Assembly (NCBI GenBank): GCA_024695565.1
Contig: JAILHX010000079.1
Location: 7,071 to 71,070, forward strand
Length of the DNA: 64,000 nucleotides
Reading direction: 5' to 3'
Source of the DNA: Saccharofermentans sp.
Lineage (GTDB): Bacteria > Bacillota_A > Clostridia > Saccharofermentanales > Saccharofermentanaceae
The notes under the pieces are model-generated. The model was given only the letters and a program-made list of their open reading frames with translations. It ran no database searches and was not told the DNA's origin. This document shows positions 53,396 to 63,078 of the stretch, piece after piece. Every line of letters starts with the position of its first letter. The stretch's first letter is position 1. A program made the position numbers and the translations under genes.

Positions 53396-55258
53396 TCAGT
53401 CGATACCGACTAATTTCATCAGATATTTGGCATTCGACTGCCTGCTGATCCCGGACGTCAGTTTGTAATCGAATGTGATGCCCGTATCCGTATAAGACTC
53501 CGAGAAATGATAGTACCTGATATTGCTGAAGTCATCTCTGGTCTTGTCGATCATTGCATAATCATGCGTTGTCATAAGTCCGCAGATGGAAGGCTTTGAG
53601 AGCTTCTTTAATACTGTAAGGGCACCCTCAGTCCTGTCATCTGAATTAGTTCCCCTGAATATCTCATCGATCAGGAACATGAGAGGCTTATTCTCACCTG
53701 CTGCATTCACGATGCCGGAGATCCTTAAGAGCTCTGCCTTGAACGTACTCATGTTCTCTTCAAGGCTGTCTACGATCCTCATGGAGCTCATTACCCTCAT
53801 TCTTCCAAGCTTAAGGCTTGAAGCAGGAACCAGACCGCCTGTAAGCGCCAATATTGTACATACGCCGACCGTTCTGATCATGGTTGTCTTACCTGACATG
53901 TTAGAACCTGTAATGATCGCAATATCCTTGTTGACCGTAACGGAATTGCTTACAACAGTCTCATGATCGATCAGAGGGTGAGCCAAGTCTGTTCCTTCAA
54001 AAACGCTGTTGTCTTCGGGCTTTTCGGAGTCTGCGAAAACAGGGAAAGAACTGTCAGGCAGTACAAGTCCCGTCTGCGCTGCACACATAAGTGATTCAAG
54101 TTCTGCAAGATCTGAGATCTGTGAAGGAAGACTCTTGCCGTATTTAACTGCCCAGTTGCCGAGAAGGTATGAGATCAGGCAATCAAGTGGCGCAATCAGG
54201 TTAAGTATCAGAGCAAACAGAGGCTGGCTTCTGAGAGCAGCAAGTCTTAATACTGAGGTAAGTTTCTTCAAAGATTCAAATGCGCTCTTATGGCCGTCCT
54301 TGCCGCTGATAAGCGACTTGATAAGTTCGTTCTCAAATCCGCCTGCAACAATGATCTCATAAAGCTTTAAGATGGTCTTTACCTGGATAGGCATTCCCTC
54401 GCAGGCCTTGATGTACTTATCGTTAAATACGTGTCCTACGATCCAGATGATGAAGTTGATGAGAAGACATGTCGGAACCGTTGCAAGAGCATAAGAAGGA
54501 ACGGCAATAAAAGCTACCGGAACGCTAATCCAGACAGCGCATCCGATGATTCCGAGAACATTTGATATGGTCTTTGTTTTCGAGCCGTTAACAGCAAAAT
54601 CAAGAAGGACTTTGGGGTCCTTGGTCATCTTGCCGCATCTTGCAGTTGCCTGATAATCCATGAGCACATCAGGCTTGGAGCAAAGCTCTGCAACTGCTGC
54701 CTGTCTTGCCTTAAGTTCATTTACGGAGATGCCTGATACATGGGGCTTTAAGAGGCTGTCAGCAAATCTTCTTCTGCCAAATGACGTCTCTGAAACATTG
54801 AGGAGCGAGAACAGTGATTTCTTGCCGAAGAGATCAAGGTCAACACAATAATCGTGATCGGGATCTTCGAATTCTTTGCCGTACAATCTGTTCTTTGCAA
54901 AGCCTATATCTTCTGCCCTCTTAAGGCCCTTGACCGCGATGTTGCGCAGCTCGCTAAAATCGCCTTTGATCCTTGCGATATAAGAAGAATTGACCTTCTT
55001 AAGTTCGTTAAGATATTCAACCTTCGCTATAATTCCGCCATGCACAAAACACAAAACGATAAACAGGACAAATATGAATCCTCCGGCTATATAGAGCGCA
55101 GGGATCTTACTTACGATGCCCCATACGATCGCTATTGCAGCACATACAAAAGATAATAACCTTAAAAATGATAAAATGCCGCTCTGCCTTTCGTATTTGG
55201 CAAGATCGGCAAGTATAACCTTTTCTTTCTCAATGTAGCGATTTAAATCAGCCTTCAT
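53396..55258 (-). CDS. Membrane-associated MutS-family ATPase
   Basis: A 620-residue protein with two spans near the N-terminus (about 31-50 and 54-75) and a further hydrophobic pair around 230-275, then a MutS lever/ATPase part with Walker A GSNMSGKTT, LIDEIFRGTNSDDR and a MTTHDY switch. It lacks the MutS1 mismatch-recognition domain, so it is not canonical mismatch repair. The frame extends 77 codons upstream, but that extension is an Arg/Leu-rich shadow of the sirtuin tail; ATG 55258 overlaps the sirtuin stop by 11 bp. Role unknown. Confidence 0.82.
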   Translation of the reverse strand: MKADLNRYIEKEKVILADLAKYERQSGILSFLRLLSFVCAAIAIVWGIVSKIPALYIAGGFIFVLFIVLCFVHGGIIAKVEYLNELKKVNSSYIARIKGDFSELRNIAVKGLKRAEDIGFAKNRLYGKEFEDPDHDYCVDLDLFGKKSLFSLLNVSETSFGRRRFADSLLKPHVSGISVNELKARQAAVAELCSKPDVLMDYQATARCGKMTKDPKVLLDFAVNGSKTKTISNVLGIIGCAVWISVPVAFIAVPSYALATVPTCLLINFIIWIVGHVFNDKYIKACEGMPIQVKTILKLYEIIVAGGFENELIKSLISGKDGHKSAFESLKKLTSVLRLAALRSQPLFALILNLIAPLDCLISYLLGNWAVKYGKSLPSQISDLAELESLMCAAQTGLVLPDSSFPVFADSEKPEDNSVFEGTDLAHPLIDHETVVSNSVTVNKDIAIITGSNMSGKTTMIRTVGVCTILALTGGLVPASSLKLGRMRVMSSMRIVDSLEENMSTFKAELLRISGIVNAAGENKPLMFLIDEIFRGTNSDDRTEGALTVLKKLSKPSICGLMTTHDYAMIDKTRDDFSNIRYYHFSESYTDTGITFDYKLTSGISRQSNAKYLMKLVGID

Positions 55259-56225
55259 CCTTCTTAGCCTTTGAAGAAGCAGGTTTCTTAGAAGCAGGCT
55301 TCTTAGCCGGTGCTTTCTTGGAAGCCTCCTTCGCGGGCGCCTCTTTCTTTGAAGTGCTCTTGGCAGCAGTCTTTGACGAAGCAGCCTTAGCAGTAGTCTT
55401 CTTCGCAGTCGTCTTGGATGCAGTCTTAGTAGTCTTCGCAGTTGTCTTCCTTGATACTCTCTTCGGAACACACTTATCAAGAACTTCACCTACGTTATCG
55501 TGGATAGTAAGGAGTGCCTTAAGATCCATGTATGTAGAACTCTTGTTGATGATTACGATGCGGTCATGCTTTAAGAATTGAGCAAATGTTGCAGCAGGAT
55601 AAACCGTAAGAGATGTGCCCGCAATGATCATGAGGTCACACTTCTTAACAGCCTTGATAGCGTTATCGACATTCTGGTGCTCTAAGTTCTCTTCGTAAAG
55701 AACGATGTCAGGTCTTACGATACCGCCGCACTTATCACAGTGAGGAACGCCTTCCTGGGCAACAATGTATTCGATGTTAAACTTCTTGCCGCAGTCCATG
55801 CAGTAATTTCTGAATACGGAACCGTGAAGTTCGATTACGCACTTGCTGCCAGCTTCCTGGTGAAGATTATCGATATTCTGTGTGATGATAGCCTTGAGCT
55901 TACCCTGTCTCTCAAGTCTTACGAGAGCCTTGTGAGCCTTATTGGGTCTTGCGTCAGGATAGATCAGCTTGCGCTTATAGAAGTCGAAGAAATCTTCAGG
56001 ATGCTCCATGAAGAAATCGTGAGCGATGATATCGATAGGTCTGTATTTGGTGCCACTCTCAGTATTGTAGATACCTGCACCGCTTCTGAAGTCAGGAATA
56101 CCACTCTCGGTAGAAACACCTGCTCCTCCGAGGAACACGATGTTGTTGGACTCTGCGATCAGCTCCTTGAGCTGATTGAGCTTATCTTCACGAACACTGC
56201 CGAATCTGTCAATTCTGGTTTCCAC
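55248..56225 (-). CDS. Sirtuin (NAD-dependent protein deacylase) with histone-H1-like tail
   Basis: A 325-residue Sir2 protein. GAGVSTESGIPDFRS (35-48), QNIDNLH (117-122), catalytic His134, zinc cysteines 142, 145, 163 and 166, and GTSLTVYPA complete the catalytic core by about residue 250. Residues 255-325 are an added Lys/Ala/Ser/Thr/Pro tail with repeated AKK and SKK motifs resembling histone H1 or bacterial Hc1-type tails, not seen in standard CobB. GTG start. Coupled to the downstream MutS-like gene. The tail suggests nucleic-acid binding (inference). Confidence 0.9.
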   Translation of the reverse strand: METRIDRFGSVREDKLNQLKELIAESNNIVFLGGAGVSTESGIPDFRSGAGIYNTESGTKYRPIDIIAHDFFMEHPEDFFDFYKRKLIYPDARPNKAHKALVRLERQGKLKAIITQNIDNLHQEAGSKCVIELHGSVFRNYCMDCGKKFNIEYIVAQEGVPHCDKCGGIVRPDIVLYEENLEHQNVDNAIKAVKKCDLMIIAGTSLTVYPAATFAQFLKHDRIVIINKSSTYMDLKALLTIHDNVGEVLDKCVPKRVSRKTTAKTTKTASKTTAKKTTAKAASSKTAAKSTSKKEAPAKEASKKAPAKKPASKKPASSKAKKDEG

Positions 56226-56235
56226 TGACTAGTCC

Positions 56236-56685
56236 TCAAATATGATGATCGATAATACCGTCGAGATCTGCGTCTTCGCCTTCAACACCATGGAACATAC
56301 CGGCTGCACCGAACATCTCCTTGCCGGTGACACGCTTCTCGTCACGTCTCTGTTCAACGAGAGTGCTCAAAGCCTTCATTACTCTCTCAGGAGTCTTAAT
56401 GCTCTTAAGTTCCATGACAGGGGTAGACTTATCAGCTGTGGTAAGAGTAACAGTTCCTACACCGAAGATCCTCTGCCACAAGGTCTGCTTGAACTGAACG
56501 TCTAAAATTCTATACAAAAGGATCTCTTCCGAATGCGTTGTGAATACGCCCTTCTTAAGATAGAACTTGTTGTTGCTGAAACTGTAGATAGTGAAAGACA
56601 TGGGCAAGCCCAGGTATCTTCTCCTGTCCTGCCAGAGAATCTCTTCATTCTCGGTAAGGTTTGTAAGCCTATCAATTTTGCCCAT
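56236..56685 (-). CDS. Bacterial PH-domain protein
   Basis: A 149-residue soluble protein. The first 110 residues fit the bPH2 fold (EEILWQDRRRYLGLPMSFTIYSFSNNKFYLKKG, then GTVTLTTADKSTPVMELKSIK). The C-terminus is acidic (DADLDGIIDHH). ATG 56685 with GGGAG seven bases upstream is preferred to a TTG at 56691. Function unknown; the sirtuin gene follows within 10 bp. Confidence 0.7.
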   Translation of the reverse strand: MGKIDRLTNLTENEEILWQDRRRYLGLPMSFTIYSFSNNKFYLKKGVFTTHSEEILLYRILDVQFKQTLWQRIFGVGTVTLTTADKSTPVMELKSIKTPERVMKALSTLVEQRRDEKRVTGKEMFGAAGMFHGVEGEDADLDGIIDHHI

Positions 56686-56779
56686 AGCCAAACTCCCTTA
56701 ATATAGAATTACATCTAACATTATAATAAAAATTCAATTTAGTGTGCAAATATATCGAAAATGAAACGCAATTAACACA

Positions 56780-58666
56780 TTACGTCTCTTCGTTCTGTTT
56801 TCTCGCCGGATCGATAATGTCATTGTAATCGAACAAATCGGTATACGCATCCCTCGTCAGCGTGTTGTAACTCATCATAGCCCTGTCGAGGTACAGATAG
56901 TTGTCTCCATAAGTGTAATAAGGCTTCGCTCCGCCTCCGAAGAAGATCCTGAATCCGTTATTCTTGAGATATACCGCCCTCTCATCAGTACCATAGATAT
57001 AGTTGCCGTTCGGATATACCAGAATATGGACTTCGCCGAACAGGCTTCCTATCTGATCGAGCCATTTTACCGTGTCAGTCTCGATATCGGATTTCTCAGC
57101 ATTGGTGCAGTCCTGAATATATGAATATGTGCATGAAGCAAACTGCCAGCCGGTATCAAGAAGGACATTAGCGATCTCGGTTACTCTTGCTCTCGCATAA
57201 TCGATATCGTCATTCGTAGGATCAATCTGGGGAAGGTTTGCTGCTGCAAGTGCAGCGTTTCTGTCTTCAATCTCATCTGCTGCAACAACATATCCGAAGC
57301 AGGACTCATAACCGCTTACGGAGATGATCCCCTTCGCGCCGTCATATGTGAAGTCAGGGTGCTTCTCGACAAATGCGTCGAGGATCCCAATCGATTCTGC
57401 CGTTCTGCTTACTACCGTATCACCGTCAGCATTGACATACTCGCCGCACACCTGGTTCTCGTCGTTAAGGACCAGTCTTCTGCATGTTCCGCATTCATAT
57501 GCAGAGCAGCTGTACTGAAGGTTCTCAACAACTACGATAAGAGGCTTCTTGCCCTTTGGGACCTTGAGGTTGCGTTCAAGAAGGAATGTGGGATCGCTGC
57601 CGTCGATGAGGTTCTCGGGATCTACAAGAACGTAGTCTCTCTCGTAAAGATTTTCGAGGATACGCTCAAACTCGTAAGTAGTCAGATAGATGCCCGCATC
57701 ACCGGAATGGTAGCGCTCGGAGAAAGCCGTATCCGTATCAACGATCAATGACCTTACACAGATGACTTCTATCTCTCCCCTGTACTCCTTAACTTCTTCA
57801 GTATAAGAAGTTGCCGTAAGAAGATTACTCTTTATCATCTCATCTTCAGGGAAGATTACCGCCAGATCCGAGAAGAGCTGCTCAGCCGAATAGAACTTAT
57901 ATGTCTGGATCATGTGCTCGCCCTTTTCCATCATGGGTTCGTACATCGTCTCCTTGATCTCGGCAATTCTCGTATCACAATAGTCTCCGACGAAGCCGTC
58001 ATAGTCTTCGTTTACCTGCATATACTTAAGAACAGCAGCAACATAATCACCTTCACTTAGAGCGGCTTCCGCTGTCTGGACGTCACCTGTCGCGGTCTCG
58101 ATAAAGTCGAGCTCTCTAAGCAGAGGATTTGCTGTTGCTGAGAAGTTTCCGATAGGCTGGAGCTGCTCGAAAAAATACATTACGACAGGCTTTTCGACCT
58201 TGCCCAGGAGGAAATTCTCGCAGATTCCGTACATTCTCCCGGATACGACCGAACTCGTAAGTTCCTCCATGGAATCAAGGAAGTTGATATCACTTGCCGT
58301 AAGGATATATCTGTTGTCGATGATGCGGTCACAGATAGAGTCAACACGAACACTTACTATGTTCTCCATCTCATCTAACATCTGGATCCTGAATGTATTG
58401 GAATCCTGGTCTTCGGGAGAAGCACTTAATACCTCATCCTGAATACCGCGGTAGATAGCTAAAGCTTCGGAATAGTTACCTTCATCGATAGCCTTCTCGA
58501 AGCTCGGGACCGTATCTCCTTCATAAGCATTCTTTCTTCCGACAAATACCATGACGAGACCGAGCGCAATAAGCGCAACGATGCACGAAACAGCGGCGAT
58601 GTAATAGCCCTTACTGTTCTTACGTTCGTCTTCTCCGACGTGATACTCGGAAGAAAATACCGTCAC
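56780..58666 (-). CDS. Membrane-anchored polysaccharide-deacetylase-like protein
   Basis: A 628-residue protein with a single span at about 22-42 and a large outside part. Residues 50-290 are helical and repeat-like (possibly TPR-type). From about 300 on it resembles a polysaccharide deacetylase barrel (CVRSLIVDTDTAF, YLTTYEFERILENLYERDYVLVD, LIVVVENLQY, TDTVKWLDQIGSLFGEVHILVYPNG), but the metal His pair is not clearly visible, so it may be inactive or divergent. GTG start overlaps the parC stop by 4 bp. Confidence 0.55.
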   Translation of the reverse strand: MTVFSSEYHVGEDERKNSKGYYIAAVSCIVALIALGLVMVFVGRKNAYEGDTVPSFEKAIDEGNYSEALAIYRGIQDEVLSASPEDQDSNTFRIQMLDEMENIVSVRVDSICDRIIDNRYILTASDINFLDSMEELTSSVVSGRMYGICENFLLGKVEKPVVMYFFEQLQPIGNFSATANPLLRELDFIETATGDVQTAEAALSEGDYVAAVLKYMQVNEDYDGFVGDYCDTRIAEIKETMYEPMMEKGEHMIQTYKFYSAEQLFSDLAVIFPEDEMIKSNLLTATSYTEEVKEYRGEIEVICVRSLIVDTDTAFSERYHSGDAGIYLTTYEFERILENLYERDYVLVDPENLIDGSDPTFLLERNLKVPKGKKPLIVVVENLQYSCSAYECGTCRRLVLNDENQVCGEYVNADGDTVVSRTAESIGILDAFVEKHPDFTYDGAKGIISVSGYESCFGYVVAADEIEDRNAALAAANLPQIDPTNDDIDYARARVTEIANVLLDTGWQFASCTYSYIQDCTNAEKSDIETDTVKWLDQIGSLFGEVHILVYPNGNYIYGTDERAVYLKNNGFRIFFGGGAKPYYTYGDNYLYLDRAMMSYNTLTRDAYTDLFDYNDIIDPARKQNEET

Positions 58667-60924
58667 TTCAGGTCATCAAAGCTTACCTGCTTTGCCTCCA
58701 ATGAATTCTCTCTGATGTAGTAGCCGATCGCCGGCACCTTGCGGATCCTGTAGTATTCTGGATCCTGAACGTCTACTTCTGCAAGACGTGCAAGAGACCT
58801 CAATACCGATCCCTTCTTCGATACAAGGAGCTGTACACCCTGTGTTGTTCTCGTGGTCTTAAGAGGAATGAGGGATGCCTTGAATACAGCAGCCTTATCA
58901 AGACTGTTGGTAACAATGAGATCCGGATCCTCGTCTTCTGCAAGAAGCATGAAGCCTATGGCTTTGCTTCCGTCAAAATAAGCGTTTATGAGCTTCTTTC
59001 TGTTCTGCTTCGTCTCATATGAAGAGATGGGAAATCTTGCTGCCTTACCGTTCTCGAAAGCGATGAAGAGGATGCCCTTGTAATCTGTCGTTGAGATCAT
59101 GAACATCGGTCTCTCACCGTCTTCCATCTCGAGTTCACTGTTAAGGAAGTGACCGAGATCGCCCGGCTTCGTATCCGAGAAATCGTATACGTGTGTCTTA
59201 TAGAGATTGCACTTGTCAGTAAAGATCAGGAGATCTGACTTGTTCTCGCATTCAAATCCCATGAAGATCTCGTCGTCATCCTTTGTCTTAAGCTCGCCCG
59301 CACTCTGAAGCGACTTCATCGTGTGCTTCTTAAGGTAGCCGTGACGCGTAAGCATAAGATGAAGCCTGTAATCAGGAATAACAGCAGACTCAACAAATGT
59401 CTCAGTCTCTTCAGCAAGCACAAGCTCGGATCTTCTGGGCTGACCGTACTTCTCGGCAACTTCTCTTAAAGTCTTGGCAATAAGATTGTTGATCCTTCTA
59501 GGGCTACCTAAAAGGTCTTCCGTATCAGCGATGTCAGCCTTGAGCTTATCTCTGTCAGCGATCCTGTTTAAGATGTACTGCTTGTTGATGTTACGGAGCT
59601 TGATCTCTGCAACATATTCAGCCTGCTCCTCATCAATGCCGAAGCCCTTCATGAGGTTAGGGATAACGTCAGCTTCGAGTTCAGTCTCCCTGATGATCTT
59701 GATAGCCTTATCGATGTCTAAAAGGATAACTGCAAGACCGTCCAAAAGGTGCAGTCTCTTCTTCATCTTATCAAGGTTAAAAGCGAGCTCGCGGCATACG
59801 CAAGTCCTTCTCCACTTGAGCCATTCGTCAAGGATCTGGCCGATGCCCATTACTATAGGCGAACCGTCGATGAGGATATTGAAGTTGCATGAGAATGTAT
59901 CTTCAAGCTTTGTGAATCTGAAGAGCTTCGTCATGAGCTGCTCGTGATCAGTTCCGCGCTTGCAGTCGATAGTGATCTTAAGACCGTCCAAGTCTGTCTC
60001 GTCACGGATGTCAGCAATCTCACTCGCCTTCTTTGCCTTAACGAGATCCGCGATATTGTCGATGATCGCTTCAACGCTGGTGGAATAAGGGATCTCAGTG
60101 ATCTCTATGAGGTTCTTTGCCTTATCTACACGATATTTTGCGCGTACGGAAAATGTTCCCTTACCCGTATCATAGATAGCCTTCATCTGGTCCTTGCTGT
60201 ATAAGATCTTACCGCCGCCCGAGAAGTCAGGTGCAGGCATGATCTCGAGAAGATCGGTATTGGGATCTCTCATGTATGCTTCTGCAGCAGCACAGACTTC
60301 TGCAAGGTTAAACGAGCAGATATTGGATGCCATACCGACTGCGATACCCTGGTTGGCATTGACGAGGACTGCCGGGAATGTCGTAGGAAGAAGTGAAGGT
60401 TCCTTGAGCGTTCCGTCGTAGTTGTCGATCATGTCGACGGCATCTTTATCGATACCCTTGAAAATCTCTTCACAGATCTTCTCAAGCCTTACCTCCGTAT
60501 AACGCGGAGCAGCGCACTGCATGTCACGCGAATACTGCTTACCGAAGTTACCCTTTGAATCAACAAAAGGATGCAGGAGCGAACCGTTACCTCTGGTAAG
60601 TCTTACCATCGTGTCGTAGATAGCCTGGTCGCCGTGAGGATTGAGCTTCATGGTCTGACCTACCACGTTTGCGGACTTGGTCCTGTTGCCTCCGAGAAGA
60701 CCCATCTTGTACATCGTATAAAGGAGCTTACGGTGTGAAGGCTTGAAGCCGTCGATCTCAGGAATAGCACGTGATACGATGACGCTCATCGCATACGGCA
60801 TGTAGTTGATCTCAAGCATCTCGGTTATCGGCTGGTCAATAGCCGGCATGTCCTTCGCATTGCTGTCAGTAAGCTTTGCCTTAAGTGAATCTGAATTAAT
60901 ATCTTCTTTTTTCTTACGTGCCAT
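58663..60924 (-). CDS. parC: DNA topoisomerase IV subunit A
   Basis: A 753-residue type IIA topoisomerase breakage-reunion subunit. MPYAMSVIVSRAIPEIDGFKPSHRKLLYTM begins the winged-helix core, with the catalytic Tyr in AAPRYTEVRL. The C-terminal part is a reduced beta-pinwheel without a clear GyrA box. It decatenates chromosomes with ParE. parE ends 6 bp before its start. Confidence 0.9.
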   Translation of the reverse strand: MARKKKEDINSDSLKAKLTDSNAKDMPAIDQPITEMLEINYMPYAMSVIVSRAIPEIDGFKPSHRKLLYTMYKMGLLGGNRTKSANVVGQTMKLNPHGDQAIYDTMVRLTRGNGSLLHPFVDSKGNFGKQYSRDMQCAAPRYTEVRLEKICEEIFKGIDKDAVDMIDNYDGTLKEPSLLPTTFPAVLVNANQGIAVGMASNICSFNLAEVCAAAEAYMRDPNTDLLEIMPAPDFSGGGKILYSKDQMKAIYDTGKGTFSVRAKYRVDKAKNLIEITEIPYSTSVEAIIDNIADLVKAKKASEIADIRDETDLDGLKITIDCKRGTDHEQLMTKLFRFTKLEDTFSCNFNILIDGSPIVMGIGQILDEWLKWRRTCVCRELAFNLDKMKKRLHLLDGLAVILLDIDKAIKIIRETELEADVIPNLMKGFGIDEEQAEYVAEIKLRNINKQYILNRIADRDKLKADIADTEDLLGSPRRINNLIAKTLREVAEKYGQPRRSELVLAEETETFVESAVIPDYRLHLMLTRHGYLKKHTMKSLQSAGELKTKDDDEIFMGFECENKSDLLIFTDKCNLYKTHVYDFSDTKPGDLGHFLNSELEMEDGERPMFMISTTDYKGILFIAFENGKAARFPISSYETKQNRKKLINAYFDGSKAIGFMLLAEDEDPDLIVTNSLDKAAVFKASLIPLKTTRTTQGVQLLVSKKGSVLRSLARLAEVDVQDPEYYRIRKVPAIGYYIRENSLEAKQVSFDDLK

Positions 60925-60929
60925 TTACA

Positions 60930-62924
60930 TCACCCTAAATCAAGCATATCGAGGTATTTCTTACCGTCTGTCTCGATATGGAGTTTTCTTCCTGTGAGAT
61001 TATCACCGAGGAGCAGATCGAAGACTTCAGCAGTCTTCATCGCATCTTCAGGACAAGCCTTGATAAGTCTTCTGGATTTGGGATTCATTGTTGTCTTCCA
61101 CATCATCTCAGGCTCGTTCTCACCCAAACCTTTGGATCTCTGGATCGTGCAGAGCTTGGGATCGACCTTGGCAAGGATATCAGCCTTCTCCTTCTCGTTA
61201 AACGCGAAGAATGTCTCTTCCTGCGCATTCTTGCCCTTAGGTCTGTATGTGATCTCGAAAAGAGGAGACTCGGCAACATATACATACCCCTTCTCGATAA
61301 GAGTAGGCGTAAGTCTGTAGAGCATTGCGAGGATAAGTGTTCTGATCTGGAATCCGTCGACGTCGGCATCGGTACAGATTATGATCTTGTTCCACTTTAA
61401 ATCGTCGAGATTAAATGCACTTAAGTCTTTGGTGTGCTTATTCTTGATCTCAACGCCGCAGCCCAATACCTTAAGGAGATCTGTAATGATCTCGCTCTTG
61501 AAGATGGTTGCATAGTCAGCCTTGAGGCAGTTCAAGATCTTACCTCTGACAGGCATAACGGCCTGGAACTCGGCGTCACGGCCGAGCTTAACAGAACCCA
61601 AAGCCGAATCACCCTCAACGATATAAAGCTCACGCCTCGAGACGTCCTTGGTCCTGCAGTCGACGAACTTCTTGATCCTGTTGGTGATGTCGACCTTGCC
61701 CATGAGGGTCTTCTTGATATTGACCTTGGTCTTCTCGGCATTCTCACGGGCGCGCTTGTTGATGAGGATCTGCTCGATCGTCTTTGCGGCAAAATCCTTA
61801 TTCTCGATAAACCAGATCTCAAGATTGTCTCTGATGAGCTGGGTCATGAAGTCCTGAATGAACTTGTTGTTGATGGCCTTCTTCGTCTGGTTCTCGTATG
61901 AAGTCTGAGTCGAGAAAGTATTGGTAACGAGGATCAGTGAATCTGCAACGTCCTGGAAGGTGATCTTCGACTCATTGGCCTTGTACTTGTCACGCAGCTT
62001 GATCTGCTTGTCGATCTCGGCCACAAATGCATTCCTGACGGCCTTATCAGGTGATCCGCCGTGCTCAAGGAAGCTGGAGTTGTGGAAGTATTCCAATGCA
62101 TTGATCTCGTTATTGAAGCAGAAAGCAACCTCTGCCCTGACCTTATATTCGTCACGGTCTTCTTTATCTCTGCCCTTGCCTTCGCCTGAGAATGTATATG
62201 TCTCGGTAAAGCCCTTCATGGCATTTAATTCATCGACATAACCCTTGATACCTTCAGGATAGATGAATGAGAACTCTTCGCCTGACTCAGCGTCCTTAAG
62301 GATGAACTCAATGCCGCTGTTGATAACGGACTGACGCTTGATGATCTCCTTAAACGTATCAAGAGGGATGATGATCTCCGTGAAGACCTCAGTATCGGGC
62401 TTCCAACGCTGGATCGTACCCGTTCTCTTAAACCTGTAGGGCTCCTGCATAAGTTCAGTTACGGGAACACCCTTCTTAAATCCCATGGAATACTTGGTAT
62501 GGTCTCTGAATACAGTGACTTCAAAGAATTCAGAAGCATACTGTGTAGCGCACGCGCCGAGACCGTTAAGTCCCAATGAGAATTCATAGTCTCCGGCTGC
62601 GTTATTGTTGTACTTACCGCCTGCATAGAGCTCGCAGTAAACGAGTTCCCAGTTATATCTTCCTTCCTTCGCGTTGTAATCCATAGGGATTCCGCGTCCG
62701 AAGTCTTCTACCTCGATCGTACCGTCGGAAAATCTGGTGATGATGATCTTATCACCGTGACCTTCCCTGGCCTCGTCGATCGAATTCGAGAGGATCTCGA
62801 AAAAGGAATGAATGCATCCTTCGAGATTATCTGAACCGAAAATAACGGCCGGACGGAGTCTGACTCTGTCCTCGCCCTTAAGCATTGAAATACTCTCGTT
62901 GCCGTAATCTTTCTTACCCGGCAT
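60930..62924 (-). CDS. parE: DNA topoisomerase IV subunit B
   Basis: A 664-residue GHKL ATPase plus TOPRIM subunit. ATP-site motifs: ILSNSIDEAREG, EDFGRGIPMDYN and GLNGLGA. TOPRIM motifs: IVEGDSALG and DADVDG. The order parE-parC supports topoisomerase IV over gyrase. Confidence 0.9.
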   Translation of the reverse strand: MPGKKDYGNESISMLKGEDRVRLRPAVIFGSDNLEGCIHSFFEILSNSIDEAREGHGDKIIITRFSDGTIEVEDFGRGIPMDYNAKEGRYNWELVYCELYAGGKYNNNAAGDYEFSLGLNGLGACATQYASEFFEVTVFRDHTKYSMGFKKGVPVTELMQEPYRFKRTGTIQRWKPDTEVFTEIIIPLDTFKEIIKRQSVINSGIEFILKDAESGEEFSFIYPEGIKGYVDELNAMKGFTETYTFSGEGKGRDKEDRDEYKVRAEVAFCFNNEINALEYFHNSSFLEHGGSPDKAVRNAFVAEIDKQIKLRDKYKANESKITFQDVADSLILVTNTFSTQTSYENQTKKAINNKFIQDFMTQLIRDNLEIWFIENKDFAAKTIEQILINKRARENAEKTKVNIKKTLMGKVDITNRIKKFVDCRTKDVSRRELYIVEGDSALGSVKLGRDAEFQAVMPVRGKILNCLKADYATIFKSEIITDLLKVLGCGVEIKNKHTKDLSAFNLDDLKWNKIIICTDADVDGFQIRTLILAMLYRLTPTLIEKGYVYVAESPLFEITYRPKGKNAQEETFFAFNEKEKADILAKVDPKLCTIQRSKGLGENEPEMMWKTTMNPKSRRLIKACPEDAMKTAEVFDLLLGDNLTGRKLHIETDGKKYLDMLDLG

Positions 62925-63019
62925 ATCCTACCCAACTCCTTAAAATAAATAATATATATGTATTTGACTTTTCGATTATAACACAAAGGATTCGATATCC
63001 TTCAAGCCCAAATCCACGC

Positions 63020-63054
63020 AAAAACAAGGTTGTCCTAAAAACAGACAACCTTGT
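63020..63054 (-). terminator. Intrinsic terminator of the zinc-ribbon gene
   Basis: ACAAGGTTGTC (63024-63034) pairs perfectly with GACAACCTTGT (63044-63054); TTTT follows on the minus strand. Confidence 0.85.
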
Positions 63055-63078
63055 CACAATAAGCTAAAAATACTTTGA

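Noticed and set aside
53399..53413. CCGACTA word near the end of the MutS-like gene
   Set aside because: It is a single occurrence inside coding sequence (Val-Gly-Ile-Asp end) and not spaced with others.
55259..55489. Arg/Leu-rich N-terminal extension of the MutS-like gene
   Set aside because: It is a frame-shifted reading of the sirtuin's Lys/Ala-rich tail; the ATG at 55258 fits the family and the overlap.
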